DNA of 64,000 nucleotides, taken from NCBI RefSeq assembly GCF_011008565.1, contig NZ_JAAIWK010000013.1, positions 28,497-92,496 of the forward strand. Reading direction: 5' to 3'. The notes beneath the pieces are model-generated. The model made no database searches. It had not been told where the DNA came from and worked only from the letters and a program-made list of their open reading frames with translations. Numbering within the stretch: the first letter of the stretch is position 1; each line of letters starts with the position of its first letter. Shown here one piece after another: positions 57,083 through 64,000 of the stretch. Made by a program: the position numbers and the translations under genes. Source of the DNA: Heyndrickxia ginsengihumi (GTDB lineage: Bacteria > Bacillota > Bacilli > Bacillales > Bacillaceae_C).

Positions 57083-57173
57083 TTTCCCCTTTAGTCGCTG
57101 CTTTTTATAGTGTCTTTTGCATATAGAACATAGCTTATTTACTACATTTTGTTCTAGGCTAAAAAGCAGAAAA

Positions 57174-57199
57174 CCCCATCAAATATACATTCAATGGGG
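57174..57199 (-). terminator. terminator of ygaE
   Basis: On the minus strand CCCCATTGAATGT and ACATTCAATGGGG-type arms (CCCCAT/ATGGGG closed) are followed by TTTTCTGCTTTTT. Confidence 0.65.
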
Positions 57200-57255
57200 G
57201 ACGTTTTAAAGCTGTCTTTTTTTAAGTAGAGACACCTAGATATAATATTTTCTTA

Positions 57256-58341
57256 TTATTGCTCATCTAATTCAGCTAAAGTGATATCATTTTGGTTGTT
57301 GTGTTTATGATAAGTTTGGAACACATCAATTAATTTCTCCAAGTGTTCAAGCTCTTCTTGGTAGTCGACAAGCAAGGCCAATAAATTCATAATATGATAT
57401 GACTGTAAATCAGCCCGGAATGTTTCATCCTTCAGTTTTTGATGAAATAAATCCATCAATTCATTGCGCTGCTGATCTCCTATTTTTTGATTTTCTGCGT
57501 TTCCTTTCACTTTTCCTAAAAACATTAACAATAATTTTTCATGCTCGTTTACTAAAAATTCAATTTGTTCCTGGATCATCTCTTGAATCTCTTTAGGGAG
57601 ATGAACGATATCATTTTTATAATGATACAAACGTTTAAGAATGATAAAACTTAAATTTAAAATTGTTACCATCTGTTTATAAAGAACTATTTTTCGTTGG
57701 ACATCATGTTTTTTCTTCTTAGAATAAGCACGGTCTTCCTTAAATAATGTATACAATTGTTCAACTTTGTAGACACGTTCTTTAATTTCTGGAATTTCAT
57801 CTTTTAATAAGCTGTAATCCACTTCATGACGGGAAGTAATGCGGATGAATTTCAGCAAGTCTTCCGTAACATGTGCAATTCGAACATATAATTTTTTTTC
57901 GTACTTTGGCGGTAAAAATATTAAATTCACAATAAAAGAACTCATAATTCCGAGAAAAAGCGTTGAGAAACGAATACCTGCAACTTGTAAAAAGTTTTCT
58001 CCAGGCGTTTCCATAATGACAATCATCGTAACAAGGGCAAGACTTACATTGTTTTCTAATTTTAACTTCAGCATTAAGATGATAATAATAATTGCTCCGA
58101 AGCCAACAATAATTAAATGATTTCCAAATGCCATAAAGAGGATAACGGCAATAATTGCACCAATTACGTTTCCTTGTACTTGCTCAATGATCGATAAATA
58201 AGAACGATAAATTGTCGGTTTAATAGCAAAAGTAGCGGCAATTCCTGCGAATACCGGTGATGGCATATTTAATAATTTTGCAATAAATAACGCCAATGTG
58301 ATAGCAATACCAGTTTTAAAAATGCGGGCTCCAACCCTCAT
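57256..58341 (-). CDS. ygaE: FUSC/ArAE-type membrane protein YgaE
   Basis: The 361-residue protein matches the aromatic acid exporter / FUSC-like family. Residues 1-145 carry 5-6 TM helices (GARIFKTGIAITLALFIAKLL, VFAGIAATFAIKPTIYRSY, QVQGNVIGAIIAV), followed by a long, charged helical cytoplasmic region. It agrees with B. subtilis YgaE in order (ygaD-ygaE-gsaB) and length. The ATG is preceded by AAAGGAATATTTTAACT. Substrate unknown. Confidence 0.87.
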   Translation of the reverse strand: MRVGARIFKTGIAITLALFIAKLLNMPSPVFAGIAATFAIKPTIYRSYLSIIEQVQGNVIGAIIAVILFMAFGNHLIIVGFGAIIIIILMLKLKLENNVSLALVTMIVIMETPGENFLQVAGIRFSTLFLGIMSSFIVNLIFLPPKYEKKLYVRIAHVTEDLLKFIRITSRHEVDYSLLKDEIPEIKERVYKVEQLYTLFKEDRAYSKKKKHDVQRKIVLYKQMVTILNLSFIILKRLYHYKNDIVHLPKEIQEMIQEQIEFLVNEHEKLLLMFLGKVKGNAENQKIGDQQRNELMDLFHQKLKDETFRADLQSYHIMNLLALLVDYQEELEHLEKLIDVFQTYHKHNNQNDITLAELDEQ

Positions 58342-58772
58342 AGTTAAAATATTCCTTTCTTCATGTATTCCAAATTGTTTTTATTTAAGCTGTTTATCTT
58401 TAATATCCCATAAAATCATAAAGTAAACCAACGATTCACTTTTGGTAAACAACTAGCAAAAGACCGGTCCACCTATTATATAAAATATGGAAGTTATTCG
58501 TGCAATAGAGTAGTAATATACAATGATTTGTAAAGTTTGGCAAGTAGAATTTTTTTAGATTATTCTCTTTTTTTAACAGAGTAGTTTTTTTATGTAGAAG
58601 TGAGAATAGAAAGCTTGTCATGCGTAGATAATTAGACTCCTTTTCATTTATTTATCCTCATTAAAAATAATGTTATTATAGCATGACTGTCTATTAGAAT
58701 GTATTATTTTTATTGGACATTTTTGTTACAAAAAGTGCAAAAATCGACATGCATCAAGTAAGATTTGAGTAT

Positions 58773-58809
58773 AAAGAAACCTTGGCTTTCATCTAGCCAA
58801 GGTTTCTTT
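58773..58809. terminator. terminator of gsaB
   Basis: AAAGAAACCTTGGCT and AGCCAAGGTTTCTTT form a perfect 15-bp stem with a 7-nt loop. From 58342 to 58772 only AT-rich sequence with no convincing frame was seen. Confidence 0.85.
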
Positions 58810-58816
58810 ATTAATA

Positions 58817-60109
58817 TTAAGCTTTTAATTGTGAAAAGGCGTAATCCGCAGCTTTTATTGTTTCTTTAATATCTTCTTCTGTATGAGCAGTTGTAATAAA
58901 CCATGCTTCATATTTTGAAGGGGCAAGATTAATTCCTTGGTTCAGCATAAGCTTGAAGAATTTACCGAACATTTCGCCGTCAGTTGCTTCAGCTTGTTTA
59001 TAATTTTCAACCGGTTGATCGGTGAAATAGACAGTAAGTGCACCGACTAAACGGTTGATCGTTACAGGAACTTGGTGCTTTTTAGCAGCTGCATTCAGTC
59101 CATCTTCTAACATTGCACCGAGGCGATCTAGTTGTTCGTACACGCCATCTTGCTGCAATACTTCTAAGCAAGCAATTCCTGCCAACATCGATGCAGGGTT
59201 TCCTGCCATTGTACCAGCCTGATAGGCAGGACCTAGAGGTGCTACTGTTTCCATAATTTCTTTTTTACCGCCGTATGCTCCAATTGGGAGACCGCCGCCG
59301 ATAATTTTTCCCATTGCTGTTAAGTCAGGGGTGACTCCTAAAAGATTTTGAGCACCGCCATACATAAAACGGAACGCAGTAATGACTTCATCATATATGA
59401 CGAGTGCGCCAGCTTGATGTGTTAACTCATTTACTTTTTCTAAAAATCCAGGTTTCGGCTGAACAATACCGAAGTTGCCGACAATTGGCTCAACGAGGAC
59501 AGCAGCAACTTCATCTCCCCATTTATCCAATGCTTCTTTTAATGAGTCCGTTTCGTTGAAAGGAACGGTAATGACTTCTTTAGCAATTGCCTTTGTAACA
59601 CCGGCAGAATCTGGCATTCCTAACTGAGAAGGCCCAGAACCCGCGGCAACGAGTACAAGATCTGAATGTCCATGATAACAGCCTTCAAATTTAATAATTT
59701 TATCGCGGCCAGTGTAAGCACGAGCAACACGAATGGTCGTCATAACCGCTTCTGTTCCAGAGTTTACGAAGCGCACTTTATCCAATGCTGGCATGGCTTC
59801 TTTAATCATTTTTGCAAATGTTACTTCAAATGGAGTTGGGGTACCATACAGTACACCGTTTTGGGCTGCAAATTGAATTGCTTTAACAATATGAGGATGG
59901 TTAAAGCCTGTAATAATTGGGCCGTACGCAGCTAAATAGTCTATATAACGGTTTCCGTCAACATCATAAAAATAGGCTCCGTCACCTTTACTCATAGCAA
60001 CTGGTGAACCGCCGCCAACTGCTTTGTAAGAACGTGAAGGACTATTTACGCCACCGACAATATGCTCTAAAGCTTCTGTATGTAATGTTTCAGATTTAGT
60101 GAAATTCAA
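58817..60109 (-). CDS. gsaB: glutamate-1-semialdehyde 2,1-aminomutase 2
   Basis: The enzyme (HemL-type, PLP/PMP) makes 5-aminolevulinate for haem synthesis. The 430-residue protein matches the second Bacillus copy, GsaB, at its N-terminus ([21 protein letters not shown]). The PLP Lys is in [11 protein letters not shown] (about residue 268); EGCYHGHSD and YDEVITAFR are also conserved. The start is TTG at 60109, 7 nt after AGGAGG; an in-frame ATG six codons upstream would place that site inside the gene. A separate hemL is expected elsewhere. Confidence 0.92.
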   Translation of the reverse strand: MNFTKSETLHTEALEHIVGGVNSPSRSYKAVGGGSPVAMSKGDGAYFYDVDGNRYIDYLAAYGPIITGFNHPHIVKAIQFAAQNGVLYGTPTPFEVTFAKMIKEAMPALDKVRFVNSGTEAVMTTIRVARAYTGRDKIIKFEGCYHGHSDLVLVAAGSGPSQLGMPDSAGVTKAIAKEVITVPFNETDSLKEALDKWGDEVAAVLVEPIVGNFGIVQPKPGFLEKVNELTHQAGALVIYDEVITAFRFMYGGAQNLLGVTPDLTAMGKIIGGGLPIGAYGGKKEIMETVAPLGPAYQAGTMAGNPASMLAGIACLEVLQQDGVYEQLDRLGAMLEDGLNAAAKKHQVPVTINRLVGALTVYFTDQPVENYKQAEATDGEMFGKFFKLMLNQGINLAPSKYEAWFITTAHTEEDIKETIKAADYAFSQLKA

Positions 60110-60321
60110 TGCAATACCTCCTAGCATGTTTATGAAATGTTTTAAGTGATGATCTATATTTGTTTATTTTTTACAATTTACACCAACTTTATTGTAGACC
60201 TCTCATTCGTACTCGTCCAGTGTGAAAAACAATTTCTGAAGCATAAGTTGTGAGGGACGAGCGTAACATGGTATAAAAATTTGTCTTTATAAAGAAGCGT
60301 GAAATCAAAAGGGGCATTTGT

Positions 60322-60726
60322 ATGTTCATTATCTTTGGAATACTAGTTGTTATCTGTATTGTGATGAGCTTAAAGACGCTATTTTTTACATCGAAATTAA
60401 AATATAGACAAGTTTCTTTTGATAATTTCCTTTTTCTATCCTTTACATACACAAATATTATGATCGGTTTTGGGTTGTTATATATGATTTTGGATATTAT
60501 CGGATTTCCTATTGCGTTAGATCATGGACATGTATTAACAGGACATTATATAGAGAGATTATTGACGTATATGTATTTAAGTGCAGTGACATTGTTTTCA
60601 GTTGGCTTCGGTGATGTTGTTCCAATTGGAATCGCGCGATTGTTAGCTGTTATTGAGTCGTTGCTCGGATATACGATACCGGCTACATTTATGGTAAAAT
60701 CTTTATTAGATACTGGAAAGAAGTAA
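60322..60726 (+). CDS. two-TM potassium channel family protein
   Basis: The 134-residue protein has three or four hydrophobic segments and the pore signature TLFSVGFGDVVP (about residues 90-101), a variant of the K+ selectivity filter TxGFGD/TVGYGD. No cytoplasmic RCK domain follows. It is likely a KcsA-like tetrameric pore. An N-terminal MFIIFGILVVICIVMSLKTL helix precedes. ATG follows AAAAGGGGCATTTGT. It lies between gsaB (divergent) and bcp, 37 nt upstream of the latter. Confidence 0.82.
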   Translation: MFIIFGILVVICIVMSLKTLFFTSKLKYRQVSFDNFLFLSFTYTNIMIGFGLLYMILDIIGFPIALDHGHVLTGHYIERLLTYMYLSAVTLFSVGFGDVVPIGIARLLAVIESLLGYTIPATFMVKSLLDTGKK

Positions 60727-60763
60727 ACATAATTAAAATGTGAATACAAAAGGAGCGAGAAAT

Positions 60764-61216
60764 ATGGCACCTGATTTTACTTTACAGGCAACGAATGGTG
60801 AACATATCACATTGTCTGATTATCGTGGCAAAAAGCATGTTGTTCTTTATTTTTATCCGAAAGATATGACGCCAGGTTGTACAACAGAGGCTTGTGACTT
60901 CCGCGATCATTATGAAAATTTTTCTGATCTAGATGCAGTGATTTTAGGAATCAGCCCTGATCCAGTGCAAAAACACCAAACGTTTACAGAGAAGCATGGT
61001 TTACCATTTTTACTTTTAGCAGATGAAGATCATCAAGTGGCTGAAGCTTACGGCGTTTGGAAGCTGAAAAAGAATTTTGGCAAAGAATATATGGGGATTG
61101 AACGCTCCACCTTTATTATTAATAAAGACGGAGAAATCGTCAAAGAGTGGAGAAAAGTAAAGGTGAAAGGCCACGTTGAGGAAGCATTGAATTTTATTAA
61201 AGAACAGTTGCATTAA
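60764..61216 (+). CDS. bcp: thioredoxin-dependent thiol peroxidase (Bcp/PrxQ)
   Basis: This peroxiredoxin reduces hydroperoxides. The 150-residue protein has the active-site YPKDMTPGCTTEACDFRD (catalytic Cys in PGCTTEAC and resolving Cys five residues later, the PrxQ pattern). FGKEYMGIERSTFII is conserved. ATG 60764 is preceded by AAAGGAGCGAGAAAT; an in-frame GTG at 60740 has no site. It corresponds to ygaF, next to perR in B. subtilis; here two genes intervene. Confidence 0.94.
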   Translation: MAPDFTLQATNGEHITLSDYRGKKHVVLYFYPKDMTPGCTTEACDFRDHYENFSDLDAVILGISPDPVQKHQTFTEKHGLPFLLLADEDHQVAEAYGVWKLKKNFGKEYMGIERSTFIINKDGEIVKEWRKVKVKGHVEEALNFIKEQLH

Positions 61217-61312
61217 AGCCTATTTGTTAGAAAAACGGCTTATGTCCACGCCAACATTATACAGATACATATATTATCGTAGGGCATACCTCCTCAAGAA
61301 AAGTCACGATAT

Positions 61313-61386
61313 TGGCTGTCTCTATTTATAAAAGCTTTACACCGCTGTTTATGGCAGGGAGCTTTTAGAGACAGTCTTTTTACTAT
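61313..61386 (+). terminator. terminator of bcp
   Basis: GGCTGTCTCT and AGAGACAGTC with inner AAAGCT/AGCTTT arms, then TTTTTA. Confidence 0.75.
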
Positions 61387-61445
61387 TTCTTACATAGCAT
61401 TCATTTTATTTTGCAAAATTGCTTAAAAGGAAAGGGGTACTTTCT

Positions 61446-62402
61446 ATGAACATCATTTTTACATTTAAGCCTCCTATTGAGATGCAGAAAGAGTTGCAAC
61501 AATCTTTTCCGGATATTCGCTTTCATTACTTTAATCAGATTGAAGAGGGGCAGTCTATTTGGGGAGAAGCGGAAGTCATTGTTACTTTTGGAGAGGATCT
61601 AACTCCGCAGCATATTAACAATGCCCATCATTTAAAGTGGATTATGGTGGTCTCGGCAGGGCTGGAGAAAATGCCGCTCGATTCTATTCAAGAACAGCAA
61701 ATCATGGTTACAAATGCGCGTGGAATACATAAAAAACCGATGGCTGAATTCACGTTTGCATACATTCTTCATCATGCAAAGGGAATTCATAATTTATCAT
61801 TGTTACAAAATCAACGAGTTTGGAATCATACTTTGAAGACTCAAGAAATTAATGAACAATGCATAATGATTGTCGGTACGGGGGCAATTGGACAGGAAAT
61901 AGCACGAATTTCACAAGCATTCGGCATGAAGGTGATAGGTGTTAATCGCAGTGGAAAAATGGTCGATCATGTCGATGAAGTTATCCAATTGGATTCGCTG
62001 AAAGAGGCATTACCTGAGGCAGACTATATTGTATCAATACTGCCGAGTACGAAAGAGACGGTCCATATTTACCAATATGAACATTTTCAAAAAATGAAAG
62101 AATCTGCCGTATTTATTAATATTGGCCGTGGTGATGTCGTTGAAGAATCTGTACTTATCGATGCATTATTAAATCAGGAAATTGCCCATGCTTATTTAGA
62201 TGTGTTTAAAAAGGAGCCACTGCCAGCTGATCATCCTTTTTGGAATATGAAAAACTTAACGATCACACCGCATTTATCCAGTCATTCTGAACATTATTTG
62301 CCGCGGGCGATGGCAATTTTTAAAGAAAATTTATCGTCTTATTTGCAGAAGGAAGAGAAGCAACAATATATAAATGTAGTGGATATTGAAAAGGGGTATT
62401 AA
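61446..62402 (+). CDS. D-2-hydroxyacid dehydrogenase (second copy)
   Basis: The 318-residue protein has the Rossmann motif IVGTGAIGQEIARISQAFG (about residues 140-158), the Arg in NIGRGDVVEE, Glu in VFKKEPL and His in ITPHLSSH. The tail VDIEKGY resembles that of the copy at 25409 (VDYHKGY), so the two are paralogues. ATG 61446 follows AAGGAAAGGGGTACTTTCT; the in-frame TTG nine codons earlier was not used. The adenosyltransferase gene follows at 1 nt. Substrate unknown. Confidence 0.88.
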   Translation: MNIIFTFKPPIEMQKELQQSFPDIRFHYFNQIEEGQSIWGEAEVIVTFGEDLTPQHINNAHHLKWIMVVSAGLEKMPLDSIQEQQIMVTNARGIHKKPMAEFTFAYILHHAKGIHNLSLLQNQRVWNHTLKTQEINEQCIMIVGTGAIGQEIARISQAFGMKVIGVNRSGKMVDHVDEVIQLDSLKEALPEADYIVSILPSTKETVHIYQYEHFQKMKESAVFINIGRGDVVEESVLIDALLNQEIAHAYLDVFKKEPLPADHPFWNMKNLTITPHLSSHSEHYLPRAMAIFKENLSSYLQKEEKQQYINVVDIEKGY

Positions 62403-62403
62403 A

Positions 62404-62955
62404 ATGAAAATATATACGCGTACTGGGGATAAAGGCATGACGTCACTCGTTTATGGTGAGCGTGTTTATAAAAATGATGCACGTGTAGAGGCTTATGGCA
62501 CATGTGATGAAGCAAATTCAATGATCGGTCTGGCTTTGAGCTATTTGCAGGCAGAAAGCTTCTCCGAAAAAAGGGATGTTGAATCAGTATTTCAGCAAGT
62601 ACAAACAGTTCTTTTTCATGTAGGGGCGGAGCTGTCAACTCCTCGTGGTAAAGAGGTTCATTGGAAATTAGAGGAAGAACATATTCGTCAGCTTGAAACG
62701 ATTATTGATCAATGGAATGAGCAACTTAAGCCATTAACGACATTTATTTTACCAGGAGGTCATCCTTCAGGTGCTGCCCTTCATGTTGCTAGAACGGTAG
62801 TTAGACGGGCGGAACGTAATTGCATGAATATTGAAGAAGTAAATCCGTTAGTATTGGCATTTTTAAATCGTTTATCTGATTTTTTATTTGTTGCTGCAAG
62901 ATATATAAACACTTGTTTAGGAGCTCAAGAACAAACATTGCATATATTTCGTTGA
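62404..62955 (+). CDS. PduO-type cob(I)alamin adenosyltransferase
   Basis: The enzyme adenosylates corrinoids with ATP. The 183-residue protein starts MKIYTRTGDKGMTSLVYGER, where TRTGDKG is the ATP-binding motif. The DEANSMIGLA, LPGG-x-PSGAALHVARTVVRRAER and FLNRLSDFLFVAAR segments are family signatures. ATG 62404 follows AAAAGGGGTATTAA, at the end of the dehydrogenase gene, so the two are likely one transcript. It corresponds to yvqK-type genes. Confidence 0.93.
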   Translation: MKIYTRTGDKGMTSLVYGERVYKNDARVEAYGTCDEANSMIGLALSYLQAESFSEKRDVESVFQQVQTVLFHVGAELSTPRGKEVHWKLEEEHIRQLETIIDQWNEQLKPLTTFILPGGHPSGAALHVARTVVRRAERNCMNIEEVNPLVLAFLNRLSDFLFVAARYINTCLGAQEQTLHIFR

Positions 62956-63025
62956 TCATTATCACAATAAGTAAGAAAAAACGTTATCGAGAAGGCAAAT
63001 AAATGCTTTATTTATCACGATTTAT

Positions 63026-63073
63026 TTGACAAATAGGTATGTTTTTTTGTAAACTTATTTATAAATATTATAA
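63026..63073 (+). promoter_or_regulatory. perR promoter with Per box
   Basis: TTGACA (63026-63031) with TGTAAA at 16 nt, then TTATAAATATTATAA (63059-63073), which differs from the Per box TTATAATNATTATAA at one position. PerR represses its own gene in B. subtilis, and this fits. The following TTGAGAATGATACTTA is a partial Fur-like box with several mismatches. Confidence 0.75.
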
Positions 63074-63111
63074 ATTGAGAATGATACTTAGGAGAAAAGA
63101 GGTGCATGACG

Positions 63112-63552
63112 GTGTCAGAGCATCAGATGAAGCAAGCGTTGGAAACGCTGAAAGAATCAGGCGTTCGCATCACCCCTCAGCGTCATGCGATTTTGGAATA
63201 TTTAATTCAGTCCATGTCACATCCAACGGCCGATGAAATATACAAGGCATTAGAGGGGAAATTTCCTAACATGAGTGTGGCCACAGTTTATAATAACTTG
63301 CGCGTGTTCCGGGAGATAGGTTTAGTAAAAGAATTAACCTACGGGGATGCTTCTAGTCGTTTTGATTTTGTGACGTCCAGCCATTATCACATTATCTGTG
63401 AAGATTGTGGAAAGATTGTCGATTTTCACTATCCTGGTTTAGACGAAGTAGAGCAATTGGCAGCACAAGTTACTGGGTTTAAAGTAAGCCATCATCGTAT
63501 GGAAGTATACGGAACTTGTCCTGAATGTGTTAAAAAACGCAGCAGTAAATAA
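63112..63552 (+). CDS. perR: peroxide-responsive repressor PerR
   Basis: PerR is a Fur-family metalloregulator that senses H2O2 by oxidation of His ligands. The 146-residue protein starts [24 protein letters not shown] and has the DNA-binding [12 protein letters not shown], regulatory His/Asp ligands in [21 protein letters not shown] and SHHRME, and two CxxC zinc motifs (CEDC, CPEC). It is nearly collinear with B. subtilis PerR. GTG 63112 is 9 nt from GAGG; ATG 63106 is only 3 nt from it and would add two residues. Confidence 0.95.
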   Translation: MSEHQMKQALETLKESGVRITPQRHAILEYLIQSMSHPTADEIYKALEGKFPNMSVATVYNNLRVFREIGLVKELTYGDASSRFDFVTSSHYHIICEDCGKIVDFHYPGLDEVEQLAAQVTGFKVSHHRMEVYGTCPECVKKRSSK

Positions 63553-63564
63553 CAAAAAGGTAGC

Positions 63565-63589
63565 GAACTGGTTTTCCAGTTCTTTTTTT
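63565..63589 (+). terminator. terminator of perR
   Basis: GAACTGG and CCAGTTC around TTTT, followed by seven T. Confidence 0.88.
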
Positions 63590-63644
63590 ATGTTTCTTTT
63601 CCATTTGAAAAAAGTCCTTTTCTAAAAGATAGTCATGTATAAAG

Positions 63645-63745
63645 CAGAGAGGAGCGGAGAGTGTGAGACCCGCAAGCGGACAGCGCCGAGAAGGCACAAC
63701 ATTTGCCCCTGCGGAAAGCGAGCATCCTAGAGTGCAACCAACAAC
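63645..63745 (+). repeat. GC-rich Bacillaceae repeat, imperfect
   Basis: GAGAGGAGCGGAGAGTGTGAG, CGCCGAGAAGGCAC and CCCTGCGGAAAGCGAGCATC resemble parts of the 35838 element in reverse orientation, with a shorter core. Confidence 0.65.
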
Positions 63746-63839
63746 TCTTTTTAATGAACAACGATGAAGTTTATAAATAAAATATTTATAAAGAATTAAT
63801 GTTATTAAATAATTTGTTTTGTTTAAACTCTGTATAAGG

Positions 63840-63932
63840 TTGATAGGAGCGGAAGAGGATGCAAGACTCCTGCGGGATGAGCGGAATTGCTAAGACCCCA
63901 CATGCGTGCAGCGAGGGCACTGAAAAAGTCCA
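63840..63932 (+). repeat. GC-rich Bacillaceae repeat, second copy after perR
   Basis: GGAGCGGAAGAGGATGCAAG, ACTCCTGCGGGATGAGCGG and AGACCCCACATGCGTGC match the same family and orientation as the copy 195 bp upstream. No gene seen between them. Confidence 0.7.
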
Positions 63933-63942
63933 TTAAATTATT

Positions 63943-63986
63943 AGACGGTTAAAGGTTGAATAAATTAAACCTTTAACTGTCTTTTT
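63943..63986. terminator. terminator-like hairpin at window end
   Basis: AGACGGTTAAAGGTT and AACCTTTAACTGTCT enclose 9-10 nt and are followed by TTTTAG. It may belong to a gene entering from the right. Confidence 0.7.
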
Positions 63987-64000
63987 AGCTTATAATAATG

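Noticed and set aside
60740..60763. GTG start for bcp
   Set aside because: Contains the AAAGGAG site of the ATG at 60764.

Overview
The window reads as one contiguous stretch of a low-GC, endospore-forming Bacillaceae chromosome. Evidence: two spore-specific small acid-soluble proteins (SspK, SspE), AGGAGG-type ribosome binding sites with frequent TTG/GTG starts, T-box leaders, CcpA/CodY/PerR-type sites, and a gene order close to Bacillus subtilis from yfhD/yfhE-recX-yfhH-sspK-yfhP-mutY through fabL-sspE-ygaB-ygaC-ygaD-ygaE-gsaB-bcp-perR. Species cannot be named from the sequence alone. No rRNA, tRNA, IS element, prophage or CRISPR array was seen.

Layout. 0-2.7 kb: an MFS efflux gene behind a leader peptide and a terminator-like hairpin that contains its ribosome binding site, then an S66 (LD-carboxypeptidase/MccF-like) peptidase. 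2.8-4.5 kb: brnQ behind an Ile-type T-box. 4.8-16.2 kb: branched-chain amino acid locus ilvD-[T-box]-ilvB-ilvN-ilvC-leuA-leuB-leuC-leuD-ilvA. 16.3-18.9 kb: a HAD hydrolase and a lone EIIC-like membrane protein. 19.1-22.3 kb: aminotransferase-serA operon behind a Ser-type T-box. 22.7-25.1 kb: cidR, then cidA-cidB with a long structured leader. 25.3-28.6 kb: a 2-hydroxyacid dehydrogenase and a chemoreceptor. 28.6-35.6 kb: trpE-G-D-CF-B-A behind two tandem Trp T-boxes, with trpC and trpF fused. 36.3-39.2 kb: small yfh genes, recX, sspK, yfhP. 39.4-47.7 kb: mutY, then glutamate synthase gltB-gltD divergent from gltC. 47.8-56 kb: fabL, sspE, ygaB, a LytS/LytTR two-component system next to an OFA-type MFS transporter, ygaC and ABC exporter ygaD. 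56-64 kb: MOSC protein, ygaE, gsaB, K+ channel, bcp, second 2-hydroxyacid dehydrogenase, cobalamin adenosyltransferase, perR.

How it works together. Most of the window is amino-acid anabolism (Ile/Val/Leu, Ser, Trp, Glu) controlled by nutrient-sensing leaders: five T-boxes with readable specifiers (ATC, ATC, AGC, TGG, TGG), a cre site, CodY-like boxes and GltC dyads. Two modules probably concern overflow metabolites such as pyruvate: cidR/cidAB and the LytS-LytTR-MFS cluster, the latter with a well-matched pair of LytTR direct repeats. GC-rich palindromic intergenic repeats of the Bacillaceae type, and GGCTGGGACA-type elements, are scattered between operons.

Most interesting points: the MDHTVRVR leader peptide upstream of the MFS gene, which matches the +X+ arrest motif of macrolide-inducible leaders in register; the 184-nt structured cidA leader; the trpC-trpF fusion; the Ile T-box nested in the end of ilvD; and the LytTR operator.
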